Assembly (NCBI GenBank): GCA_038997305.1
Contig: JAWAZZ010000009.1
Location: 1 to 22,716, forward strand
Direction: 5' to 3'
DNA from: JAHLMO01 sp038997305
GTDB taxonomy: Archaea > Aenigmatarchaeota > Aenigmatarchaeia > CG10238-14 > SpSt-28
Length of the DNA: 22,716 bases
In this document: positions 6,755 to 12,979 of the stretch, piece by piece
Position numbering within the stretch: position 1 is the first letter of the stretch
Layout: each line of letters starts with the position of its first letter
Translations under genes and position numbers: made by a program
The notes under the pieces: generated by a model
Seen by the model: the letters and a program-made list of their open reading frames with translations, nothing else
What the model was told of the DNA's origin: nothing
Databases searched by the model: none

Positions 6755-8566
6755 TTAAATTTTATCTACTTTATCTATTCCTAGAACATCGAAGCAAAAT
6801 TCTAGCACTTTTTTAGTTAAAAGAAGTAGAATAACTCTTAACTTTCTCTTTTCTTCGTCTTTTTCATCTATTATTCTGCAATTTTCATAAAATATGTTGA
6901 ATGTTTTACAAAGTTTGTATGCATAATTTGCGATTTGGTTAATCTCCAAAGTCTTTGCAACAGAATTAATAACACTTTCAAACTTTATTATTTCTCTTGC
7001 TAATTGATTTTCAAACTCATTTAATTTGCAATTAAATTTACTAACATTTAAATTTGCTAGATTTTTTATTATAGAGTTTATCCTTGCATAAGTATACATT
7101 AGATAAATTGCTGTGTTTCCATCTATTCTTAATGCCTCATTAAAATCAAATATTAAATCTTTATCTTTGTCTAGTTTTAGCATTTCATATCTTAAACAAC
7201 TTTTTACAATTTTTTTAACTAAACTTACATCTTCAACATTTCTCTCCTTTAAAACTTTCATAACTTTTTCCTCAAATTTTTTAACTAGATCATCTATATT
7301 AACTATCAAACCTTTTCTTCCGCTCATTTTTACAACATCTTTTTCGCTCTCTATTCCTAATTCTTTTGCAGCATTTTTAGATAAAAGAACTAAACCATAT
7401 GAATAGTAAATATACTTTTTGTTAGAAATTTCATTAATTAAATTTTGGATTACGTACTGATTTTCTGCCTGTTCTCTTCCAATTACGTTAATAGATAAAT
7501 CGAAGTTTTCAAAATCATCCATTTCTTTCCCATTATAATCGGTTTGATACAAATCCTTTCCATTAGGTTGAGTCAAGAATTTAGAAAATAAAAATCTTTT
7601 GGAAATTAATGAATGTTTCCAAAATGCATATGCAATATCCTTTGCTAAATAAGTTAGAGTCCCATCGCTTCTTATTAATACAAGTTTTGTCGATTTAGAA
7701 GGTATAACATATGTCCCAGCTTTTCTCTTTATTATCGAAGAAGAATAATCGTCTAATTTTTCAACAATCTCTTTATTTTCATCGATGTATTCTATTTTTT
7801 TCAACTCTTTCAATTTATTAAATGTTTCGTTCCACAATCCAAATCTTATGATGTCGCTTTCTTTGTTTATGAAATCGTAATATATATCGAAATACCAGAT
7901 TGTTTCTAATTGAGATTTCAAAACTTTTTCTACAATTTTTTTGTTTAGTTCAAAAGTAAAACTGTTTTCTTCCTCTAATTCTTTAACGATTATACTTTTA
8001 AGTTTTTTCAGGTTTTCATCTTTTTCTAAAAGTTTGTTAACTTCGGAATAAATTTTGCCACAATAGATATCGAATTTTTCGTTAGTTTCGATTGGTCTAT
8101 TCAAATACTTAAAAGCTATTAACAATTCTGCCATTTGAGCCCCTGTATCATCTATATAATTAGCTACAAAAACTTTATTACCTAATAATCTTAAAAACCT
8201 TGCAATACTATCTCCTAAGCAAGCATTTCTTAAATGCCCAATATGTAATGCTTTGTTTGGATTTGCACTAGTATGTTCAACTAAAATTTTATTTGCTATT
8301 TTTATCTCGAATCCAAATTCCTTTAAAATTTTGGGCAATAAAACTTGCCAATTTAAGTAGATGTTATAGAAATCTCCAATTTTTTCAAAAGATTTTACTA
8401 ATTCATTATTTTTTAAAATTTTTTCGATTTCCTTTTCCAAAATTTCAGGATTTATCCCATATTTTTTGGAAAGTTTTTTAATATTAAAGCTAATATCTCC
8501 ATATTTATCTTTTATTTCCACATCTTCAAAGCTTAAGTTTAATTTTTGTAATAAATTTTTTAACAT
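6755..8566 (-). CDS. argS: arginyl-tRNA synthetase (class I)
   Basis: It charges tRNA-Arg. The 603-residue protein has a short N-terminal additional domain (about 1-85), then a class I core with HTSANPNKALHIGHLRN, where HIGH is at 108-111, and the NYIDDTGAQ block typical of ArgRS. The KMSKS equivalent is KMSGRKG at 413-419, the form common in archaeal ArgRS, followed by an alpha-helical DALR anticodon-binding domain to the C terminus (MYTYARINSI near its start). The length is normal for archaea. The ATG at 8564-8566 is only 6 bases from the divergent prepilin peptidase ATG, so its promoter must lie inside that gene. Confidence 0.97.
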   Translation of the reverse strand: MLKNLLQKLNLSFEDVEIKDKYGDISFNIKKLSKKYGINPEILEKEIEKILKNNELVKSFEKIGDFYNIYLNWQVLLPKILKEFGFEIKIANKILVEHTSANPNKALHIGHLRNACLGDSIARFLRLLGNKVFVANYIDDTGAQMAELLIAFKYLNRPIETNEKFDIYCGKIYSEVNKLLEKDENLKKLKSIIVKELEEENSFTFELNKKIVEKVLKSQLETIWYFDIYYDFINKESDIIRFGLWNETFNKLKELKKIEYIDENKEIVEKLDDYSSSIIKRKAGTYVIPSKSTKLVLIRSDGTLTYLAKDIAYAFWKHSLISKRFLFSKFLTQPNGKDLYQTDYNGKEMDDFENFDLSINVIGREQAENQYVIQNLINEISNKKYIYYSYGLVLLSKNAAKELGIESEKDVVKMSGRKGLIVNIDDLVKKFEEKVMKVLKERNVEDVSLVKKIVKSCLRYEMLKLDKDKDLIFDFNEALRIDGNTAIYLMYTYARINSIIKNLANLNVSKFNCKLNEFENQLAREIIKFESVINSVAKTLEINQIANYAYKLCKTFNIFYENCRIIDEKDEEKRKLRVILLLLTKKVLEFCFDVLGIDKVDKI

Positions 8567-8572
8567 AAATTT

Positions 8573-9379
8573 ATGGATGTATTTGATTTATTAAAGCTTG
8601 GAACGTTAACTTTACTATACACAAAAGCTAGTATAGATGATATAAAAACTACAGAAATTCGAGATTTTGATGTTTATTTTTTTATTTCTGCTCTTGTTTT
8701 TTTAAACTTTTTGCAAATTATATATTATAAAGATTTTAATATTTTAACAAATCTTATTGTTAGCACTTTCATTTTTGGTTCTATAGGATTTTTACTATAT
8801 TTTACTGGCCAATGGGGTATGGGTGATTCTTATTTACTACTTGCGTTCGGTTTGTTAAACTTATTTAGCAATGTCTTGGAAATTATTAATTGGATTTTAG
8901 TGACTTTTGTTTTTGGAATTTACTTTATTTTTGTATATTCTTTCCTTTTTATAATCATCTCTAAAAAATACAAAAAAATGAAAATGTTAGAAAGTTTTTC
9001 GATGTTCTTATCTTTAATGCTTTTAACGATTTCGCTATTCTTAATGATGTTAAAAGAAATTTTTGCGGCACTAATTTCTATACTAATATTCTTATATACT
9101 TCAATTCCTTTTTTAAACTTCGCAAAAAATAGTTTAATAAAGAAAATAAAAGTTAGCGAGTTAAAAGAAGGTGACGTACTATTAGAATTTAAATTTTGGC
9201 GAGGGATTACAAAAAAAGAAATTGAAGAACTAAAAAGAAAAGGTATTAAATATGTTTATGTTAAAGAAGGAGTAAGATACGCTCCTACATTTCTTTTTGT
9301 TTTAATTGTCTTTATTTTTGAAAAAGTTTTTGGAATTACTATTTTTTCTTTTTACCCTCTAAATTATTTTCTAATTTAA
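8573..9379 (+). CDS. archaeal prepilin peptidase (A24-type aspartic protease)
   Basis: A membrane aspartic protease that trims class III signal peptides from type IV pilins or archaellins (FlaK/PibD/EppA relatives). The first helix ends in SIDDIKTTEI, with catalytic Asp22 or Asp23. The second catalytic loop is GMGDSYL with Asp85 in the GxGD motif. About six further hydrophobic segments follow, and a soluble insert near 190-230 contains VSELKEGDVLLEF. The 268 residues are slightly longer than FlaK. No other in-frame ATG precedes the catalytic helix, and an in-frame stop lies 10-12 bases upstream, so the start is secure. Its 3' end overlaps pcc1 by 41 bases. It implies that the cell makes pili or an archaellum, but no pilin gene is in view. 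Confidence 0.85.
   Translation: MDVFDLLKLGTLTLLYTKASIDDIKTTEIRDFDVYFFISALVFLNFLQIIYYKDFNILTNLIVSTFIFGSIGFLLYFTGQWGMGDSYLLLAFGLLNLFSNVLEIINWILVTFVFGIYFIFVYSFLFIIISKKYKKMKMLESFSMFLSLMLLTISLFLMMLKEIFAALISILIFLYTSIPFLNFAKNSLIKKIKVSELKEGDVLLEFKFWRGITKKEIEELKRKGIKYVYVKEGVRYAPTFLFVLIVFIFEKVFGITIFSFYPLNYFLI
8587..8595 (-). promoter_or_regulatory. predicted argS TATA box inside the divergent gene
   Basis: On the minus strand TTTAATAAA is centred 25 bases upstream of the argS ATG, the spacing of a leaderless archaeal promoter. The same nonamer sits upstream of the ATPase gene at 18601-18609. It falls within codons 5-8 of the prepilin peptidase gene, so the same bases would serve as coding sequence and promoter. 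Confidence 0.45.
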
Positions 9380-9581
9380 TTGCTTCATTAACTAATCTTA
9401 ATATCGAGTTGCAAGCAGCTAAAATATGAGAAAAGTTTTCATCTTCTATTTCATAAACAATTGAAGAGTTTTTCATATACAATTTTTCTTTTTCCTTTTT
9501 AATATCTGGCATTAATGATTCAAATATTCTTTTAGCAATATCATCATTTTCTAAATTAATTTCTAAAGTAACTTTTTTCAT
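9339..9581 (-). CDS. pcc1: KEOPS complex subunit Pcc1
   Basis: The small dimer-forming subunit of KEOPS, which helps Kae1 make the t6A37 modification on ANN-decoding tRNAs. The 80 residues fit the Pcc1 pattern: a first strand MKKVTLEINL, helix IAKRIFESLMPD, a two-strand middle with SSIVYEIEDEN, and the hallmark LAACNSILRLVNEA helix (consensus lraalNsylrwi). The length is typical for archaeal Pcc1. Tail-to-tail overlap with the prepilin peptidase gene covers codons for the lysine-rich C terminus EGKKKK, which seems free to vary. The start is 33 bases from the divergent TGS-protein start. Both intron-bearing tRNAs here (Lys, Ile) are t6A-type substrates. Confidence 0.8.
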   Translation of the reverse strand: MKKVTLEINLENDDIAKRIFESLMPDIKKEKEKLYMKNSSIVYEIEDENFSHILAACNSILRLVNEAIKLENNLEGKKKK

Positions 9582-9614
9582 AATTTAGATTTTGCTTAAA
9601 ATAAAATTTAAATT

Positions 9615-10478
9615 ATGCCTGCAAATTTGCCAGCTGAATGGTATGCAATAGAGAAAAAATACTTAGAAGCAAAAACATTAGAAGAAAAAATATTCTGGTT
9701 AGAAAAACTAATAGGGAAAACTCCTAAACATAAAGGTACAGAAAATTTATTGGCAGATTTGAGAAAAAGATTATCAAAATTAAAATCTTTGCTAGAAAAG
9801 AAAAGCAAAAAAGTTGGAGGCACATATACTTATTTTAAAAAAGTCGGAAGTGTAATAGTTAGTATTTTAGGAATTGCAAACTCTGGAAAAAGTTATTGGT
9901 TGAATAAGCTTTGTAACACAAATTTAGAAAGCAGTGAAATAGAATACGAAACAAAAGAACCAAAAAGTGGAATTTTTGTTTTCGAAGGAATAGAATTTCA
10001 ATTGGTTGAAATACCTTCTTTTTTTCTTTCTAAGCATATGTGGATTCCAAGAATTTCAGATGCAAACATATTTTTAATTTCAGATGCTTTAGATTTAGAT
10101 TCTCAATTAAAAATTTATGAAGAAGTAAAGAATAAATACGAACTAAATAACGTGTTTTTAGTTGTTAACGATGTTTTGAAGAAAGAATTAAAAATAAATG
10201 CCCTTAAAATGAGTGAATATGAAAAAGTTTTTTCAGAAATATGGAAATCTTTAAATAAAATAAGAGTATTTACGAAACCTCCAGGAAAAGAGGTTAGCGA
10301 AAAAGCCTTAATATTAGATAAAAATTCTACAGTATTCGATGCCATAAGGGAAATAGACGAAAGAATGATAGAAAAATTTAAGAGTTGTATTGTATATAGA
10401 AACGGGAAAGAAATAAGAGTTGGGCAAAACTTCATTCTGGAAGATAAAGATATAATAGAAATAAGAACAAAAGCTTAA
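9615..10478 (+). CDS. DRG/Obg-like TGS-domain protein with a decayed GTPase domain
   Basis: The 287 residues follow the archaeal COG1163-like layout. A conserved N-terminal helical part begins MPANLPAEWYAIEKKYLEAK and includes PKHKGTENLLADLRKRLSKLK. A G domain follows, then a C-terminal TGS domain (about 216-287, from IRVFTKPPGKEVSE to IIEIRTKA). These proteins act around ribosomes. The P-loop is still recognisable (GIANSGKS, 86-93). The G3 DxPG motif has become VEIPS (131-135), and the G4 NKxD motif is FLVVNDVL (182-189), which lacks the Lys and the guanine-specific Asp. The protein is shorter than DRG proteins (about 360). It may have lost GTP specificity or catalysis and kept an RNA- or ribosome-binding TGS role. 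The ORF is intact, so it is not a pseudogene. Confidence 0.8.
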   Translation: MPANLPAEWYAIEKKYLEAKTLEEKIFWLEKLIGKTPKHKGTENLLADLRKRLSKLKSLLEKKSKKVGGTYTYFKKVGSVIVSILGIANSGKSYWLNKLCNTNLESSEIEYETKEPKSGIFVFEGIEFQLVEIPSFFLSKHMWIPRISDANIFLISDALDLDSQLKIYEEVKNKYELNNVFLVVNDVLKKELKINALKMSEYEKVFSEIWKSLNKIRVFTKPPGKEVSEKALILDKNSTVFDAIREIDERMIEKFKSCIVYRNGKEIRVGQNFILEDKDIIEIRTKA

Positions 10479-10482
10479 TTCT

Positions 10483-10589
10483 TGGGCCGGGCGGGATTCG
10501 AACCCGCGACCTACGGGTCTCTTCATTATTTCAGAGCTTTTAGTTCTTCGCTAAAAGCCCGCCGCTCTACCATGCTGAGCTACCGGCCC
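10483..10589 (-). tRNA. tRNA-Lys(UUU) with a 33-nt intron
   Basis: Exon 1 is 10589-10552 and exon 2 is 10518-10483, giving a 74-nt mature tRNA. The acceptor GGGCCGG pairs with CCGGCCC, the D stem is GCTC/GAGC, the anticodon stem GCGGG/CCCGT has one G-U pair, and the T stem is GCGGG/CCCGC with loop TTCGAAT. The joined loop CTTTTAA gives anticodon TTT (lysine). The exon sequence is close to archaeal tRNA-Lys in general. The discriminator is A and there is no CCA. It is convergent with the TGS-protein gene, 4 bases from that stop codon. Confidence 0.93.
10519..10551 (-). other. tRNA-Lys intron, position 37/38
   Basis: A 33-nt insertion lies between A37 and A38, the canonical archaeal site. A bulge-helix-bulge can be drawn with C32-U33-U34-U35 paired to GAAG near the intron 3' end (one G-U), but the helix above it is poor. 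The intron also holds CTAAAAGC, an exact complement of the GCTTTTAG that runs through the anticodon loop and first intron base. This allows a competing 8-bp hairpin with a 7-nt loop. CTCT and AGAG at the end of the intron can form a second small hairpin. Confidence 0.8.
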
Positions 10590-10607
10590 AATAAAATAAT
10601 AAATAAA

Positions 10608-10617
10608 CTTTATAAAA
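10608..10617 (-). promoter_or_regulatory. TATA box for tRNA-Lys
   Basis: TTTTATAAAG on the minus strand is centred about 24 bases upstream of the first base of tRNA-Lys. The rest of 10590-10740 is AT-rich, with no supported gene. It also has to hold the end of the coiled-coil gene's transcript. Confidence 0.5.
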
Positions 10618-10740
10618 TTTTTATTGTAAAAAATCTACATCATGTTGGCATAATAAAAAATCTTAGCTTAGTTATATATTAGAAAGTTTTCTAAAAAGAT
10701 AGATAAAGTAAAAAGTATAAAAAAGAGATGGAATGAATCG

Positions 10741-12174
10741 CTATATCTCTACTTTATACTTCTTTAAGTTGTTGATTAATGTGTCTATATTATTTATTTT
10801 TGCTTTATATTCGTTTTTTATTGCTTCATAAAGCTTGTCGAATTTATCTTCTCCTTCGGTTACTTGAATTTTATATTTAGTTAACTTGTTAGTTATGTTA
10901 TTATTTACATCCTCTGACTGTTTCTTTAAATTAGACAATCGTTCTGATAATATCTTGATTTTCATATATGGATTTAACTCTTTTTCAATGAAACTTTTTG
11001 TTAATTCTTCCAATTGATTAATATACTCAGTAAGCTTGCTTAAGTCATCAATAAAGGCTTTTTTGCCTTCTTTTCTGCTTAAGTCATAATTTTTATTCTC
11101 AAAATTTTTTATGCTACTTATTATGCTATTATATTTTTCAATGTATTCACTGTTTAATCTTTTCTTTTCATTTTCGTTTGAAATTTTACTTATATACTCA
11201 TTTATTCTATTTACTATAAATTGATTTATTTGGTTTTCCAAATCTTCTATAACTCTTCCTAAAATTGTCTGAGGATTTATGTCTTCACTTTTTGATGAGA
11301 ATATCTTAGCTATATATGACATAATTCTGCTTTCTTTTTCTTTCTTCAATTTTTTAATAGATTCTCTGCTGTTTTCATAAACCTTTAACACATTTCTGAA
11401 CTCTTCATACATTTTATCTACTAAGTCTTTGTTATTATTGTAAAAAGATACTTTTTCTTTGTACTTCTCTAATTCTTTTTCTAGGTTTTTTATATCTTGA
11501 GATAATCTTTTATATTCATTTTCCAGGTTTTTTACTTCCTTTATTTCATTATCCATGCTCTTATACAAAAATTCTTTTTCATCAAACAATTTCTTTAGCA
11601 ATTCGTTTTTAATATCTTCTGAAGCTCTTTTGAATCTATCTCTTAATACACTTAAGTATTCTGCTGCTTCTAGTGGATTTTGTGAATCTTTTAACCTATT
11701 TCTTTCATTATCTATTATTTGTTTGAATTGATTGTCAATTTGCCCATTAATGTATGAATTTACAAACTTTTCTAAAACATATCTATCGTTTTCTTGTGTA
11801 ACATCCAATTTTTTAATCCTTTCTTCAATATCCTTAATACTTTTGAACTTTTCAATATATGTTTGATTATTATCTACTTGATATTCTAATTTATATTCAT
11901 ATCCTTTTTCTCTTTCTGACTTTTTGAAATACTTTTTGAAATTCTCATAAGCATTTCTATTGGTTTTTGCTACATAATAAGTTTCTAATGCTCCTGCAGC
12001 CGCTATTGCAGCACCAACTGGCAAAGCTACTGGTGCAAAAATTGCTGTAGCAGCTATTGGCACTGCTGACAATCCACTACCCATGAACGTTTCTCCTGCA
12101 TATTTACTTATTTTATGCTTTATTTCTTCTCCCCACTTTTCTATTTTGTTTTTTATTTTGTTTAACCAGGACAT
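10741..12174 (-). CDS. orphan coiled-coil protein with an N-terminal hydrophobic segment
   Basis: I do not recognise this 477-residue protein. It starts with an amphipathic helix (residues 1-25, with Trp3, Ile7, Ile11 and Trp14 on one face). A Gly/Ala/Pro-rich hydrophobic stretch (about 33-69, including AIFAPVALPVGAAIAAAG) follows, long enough for one membrane helix or a short hairpin. The remaining 400 residues are almost all charged helix with heptad-like spacing (for example 215-250 and 265-300) and probably form long coiled coils. I see no cysteine, no cleavable signal and no nucleotide-binding motif. The gene stands alone with its own strong TATA box. The plan resembles membrane-anchored tethers or pore formers. 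A surface or host-contact role is a guess. Confidence 0.8.
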   Translation of the reverse strand: MSWLNKIKNKIEKWGEEIKHKISKYAGETFMGSGLSAVPIAATAIFAPVALPVGAAIAAAGALETYYVAKTNRNAYENFKKYFKKSEREKGYEYKLEYQVDNNQTYIEKFKSIKDIEERIKKLDVTQENDRYVLEKFVNSYINGQIDNQFKQIIDNERNRLKDSQNPLEAAEYLSVLRDRFKRASEDIKNELLKKLFDEKEFLYKSMDNEIKEVKNLENEYKRLSQDIKNLEKELEKYKEKVSFYNNNKDLVDKMYEEFRNVLKVYENSRESIKKLKKEKESRIMSYIAKIFSSKSEDINPQTILGRVIEDLENQINQFIVNRINEYISKISNENEKKRLNSEYIEKYNSIISSIKNFENKNYDLSRKEGKKAFIDDLSKLTEYINQLEELTKSFIEKELNPYMKIKILSERLSNLKKQSEDVNNNITNKLTKYKIQVTEGEDKFDKLYEAIKNEYKAKINNIDTLINNLKKYKVEI

Positions 12175-12178
12175 AATT

Positions 12179-12207
12179 ACTTATAAGTGATAATAAATTA
12201 TATATAG
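12179..12207 (-). promoter_or_regulatory. promoter of the coiled-coil gene: TATA box plus palindrome
   Basis: On the minus strand TATATATAA (12199-12207) is centred 29 bases before the ATG at 12174. Between box and start lies ACTTATAAGT (12179-12188), a perfect 10-bp palindrome covering the expected transcription start, where a repressor could bind. A second reading is that the palindrome is chance in AT-rich DNA. Confidence 0.5.
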
Positions 12208-12273
12208 ATTTTAACGTTTAACCATATTGTTTAACTCATGAAGATTTCCACTAAACGATAATAATTACTCTTT

Positions 12274-12293
12274 AAAAATTTTATAAAATTTTT
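12274..12293. repeat. 20-bp perfect AT palindrome at the end of the mre11-rad50 operon
   Basis: The arm AAAAATTTTA and its exact complement make a 20-bp perfect inverted repeat without a spacer, overlapping the stop codon of the phosphoesterase gene (TAA at 12283-12281). It is followed on the minus strand by AT-rich sequence and then the coiled-coil promoter. It could mark transcript end or be a chance AT symmetry. Confidence 0.6.
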
Positions 12294-12979
12294 ATTCCAT
12301 CAATCGATATTATTTCTAAACTATTTTCGTCGACTAACTTAGAAATTATACTTTTTTCTTTTAAAATTTCTTCTATTTCTTTTCCTCCTATTAAAGAAGA
12401 AAAAGGCGGTATTATTATCAACTTCTTATTTTTTCCAAAAAATTCTTTTAATCTGAAAATTGAATAAACTCTTATATCTTCAACTTTCCTATTGTTTAAG
12501 TATAACGAAACCTTTGGATGTGCATGAGAACAAAAAACTAAGCTCGCTTTCATTACTTTTTGCAATGGATAGGCATTACCATGAAGAAACCCATATCTTT
12601 TAATCTTAAATCCTCTAGAAGTATAAATCTTTATTTTATCACTATTTACTAATTTTTCAATCATTCCATCATGATTTCCCTTAACTAAATATACTTTTTT
12701 AAATTCACTGTTTAAAAACTCAAAAAATTTTTCTAATAATTTTATTTCTGTTCTTTTTTCCGGTATGCCTATAGAATTTTTAGTGTCTCCTAAAAGGATT
12801 ATTTTATTTGCTTCTGTTTTTTCTTTACACTTTTTAATATCTTCAATTACTTTTTCAGTATATGCGACGTTTATTCCTTCTTTTTTCAATTCTTCCTCTA
12901 TTCCTATATGCAAGTCTCCAATAACGATAGACTTTATTTTTTCTAGATAAATGCAAGCAAAGTTTTTAACAAATTTCAT
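12281..12979 (-). CDS. archaeal metallophosphoesterase (COG1407/MJ0037-like)
   Basis: A calcineurin-like phosphoesterase of 232 residues. The metal-binding motifs come in order: GDLHIG (21-26), GDTKN (64-68, where relatives usually have GD.KH), GNHD (101-104), GFLHGN (130-135) and SHAHPKV (151-157). The LHGN and HPK features point to the archaeal COG1407 group rather than Mre11. Its ATG overlaps the rad50 stop by 4 bases, so it is the third gene of a mre11-rad50 operon. The context suggests a nuclease or phosphatase step in DNA-break processing, but members of this group have mostly been found near helicases, and the substrate is unknown. Confidence 0.87.
   Translation of the reverse strand: MKFVKNFACIYLEKIKSIVIGDLHIGIEEELKKEGINVAYTEKVIEDIKKCKEKTEANKIILLGDTKNSIGIPEKRTEIKLLEKFFEFLNSEFKKVYLVKGNHDGMIEKLVNSDKIKIYTSRGFKIKRYGFLHGNAYPLQKVMKASLVFCSHAHPKVSLYLNNRKVEDIRVYSIFRLKEFFGKNKKLIIIPPFSSLIGGKEIEEILKEKSIISKLVDENSLEIISIDGIKIL

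Noticed and set aside
7113..7406. Open frame of 97 codons opposite argS
   Set aside because: Ser/Leu/Phe-rich shadow of the ArgRS core, which carries clear motifs on the other strand.
9615..10478. Pseudogene call for the TGS protein
   Set aside because: The frame is full and uninterrupted, with well-kept N-terminal and TGS domains. Only the GTPase switch and base-recognition motifs are altered.
10483..10589. Reading the interrupted anticodon arm as tRNA-Lys(CUU) or tRNA-Glu, or as half of a split tRNA
   Set aside because: Both halves lie together in the correct order. Only joining A37 to A38 restores a 5-bp anticodon stem and a 7-base loop, and that gives UUU.
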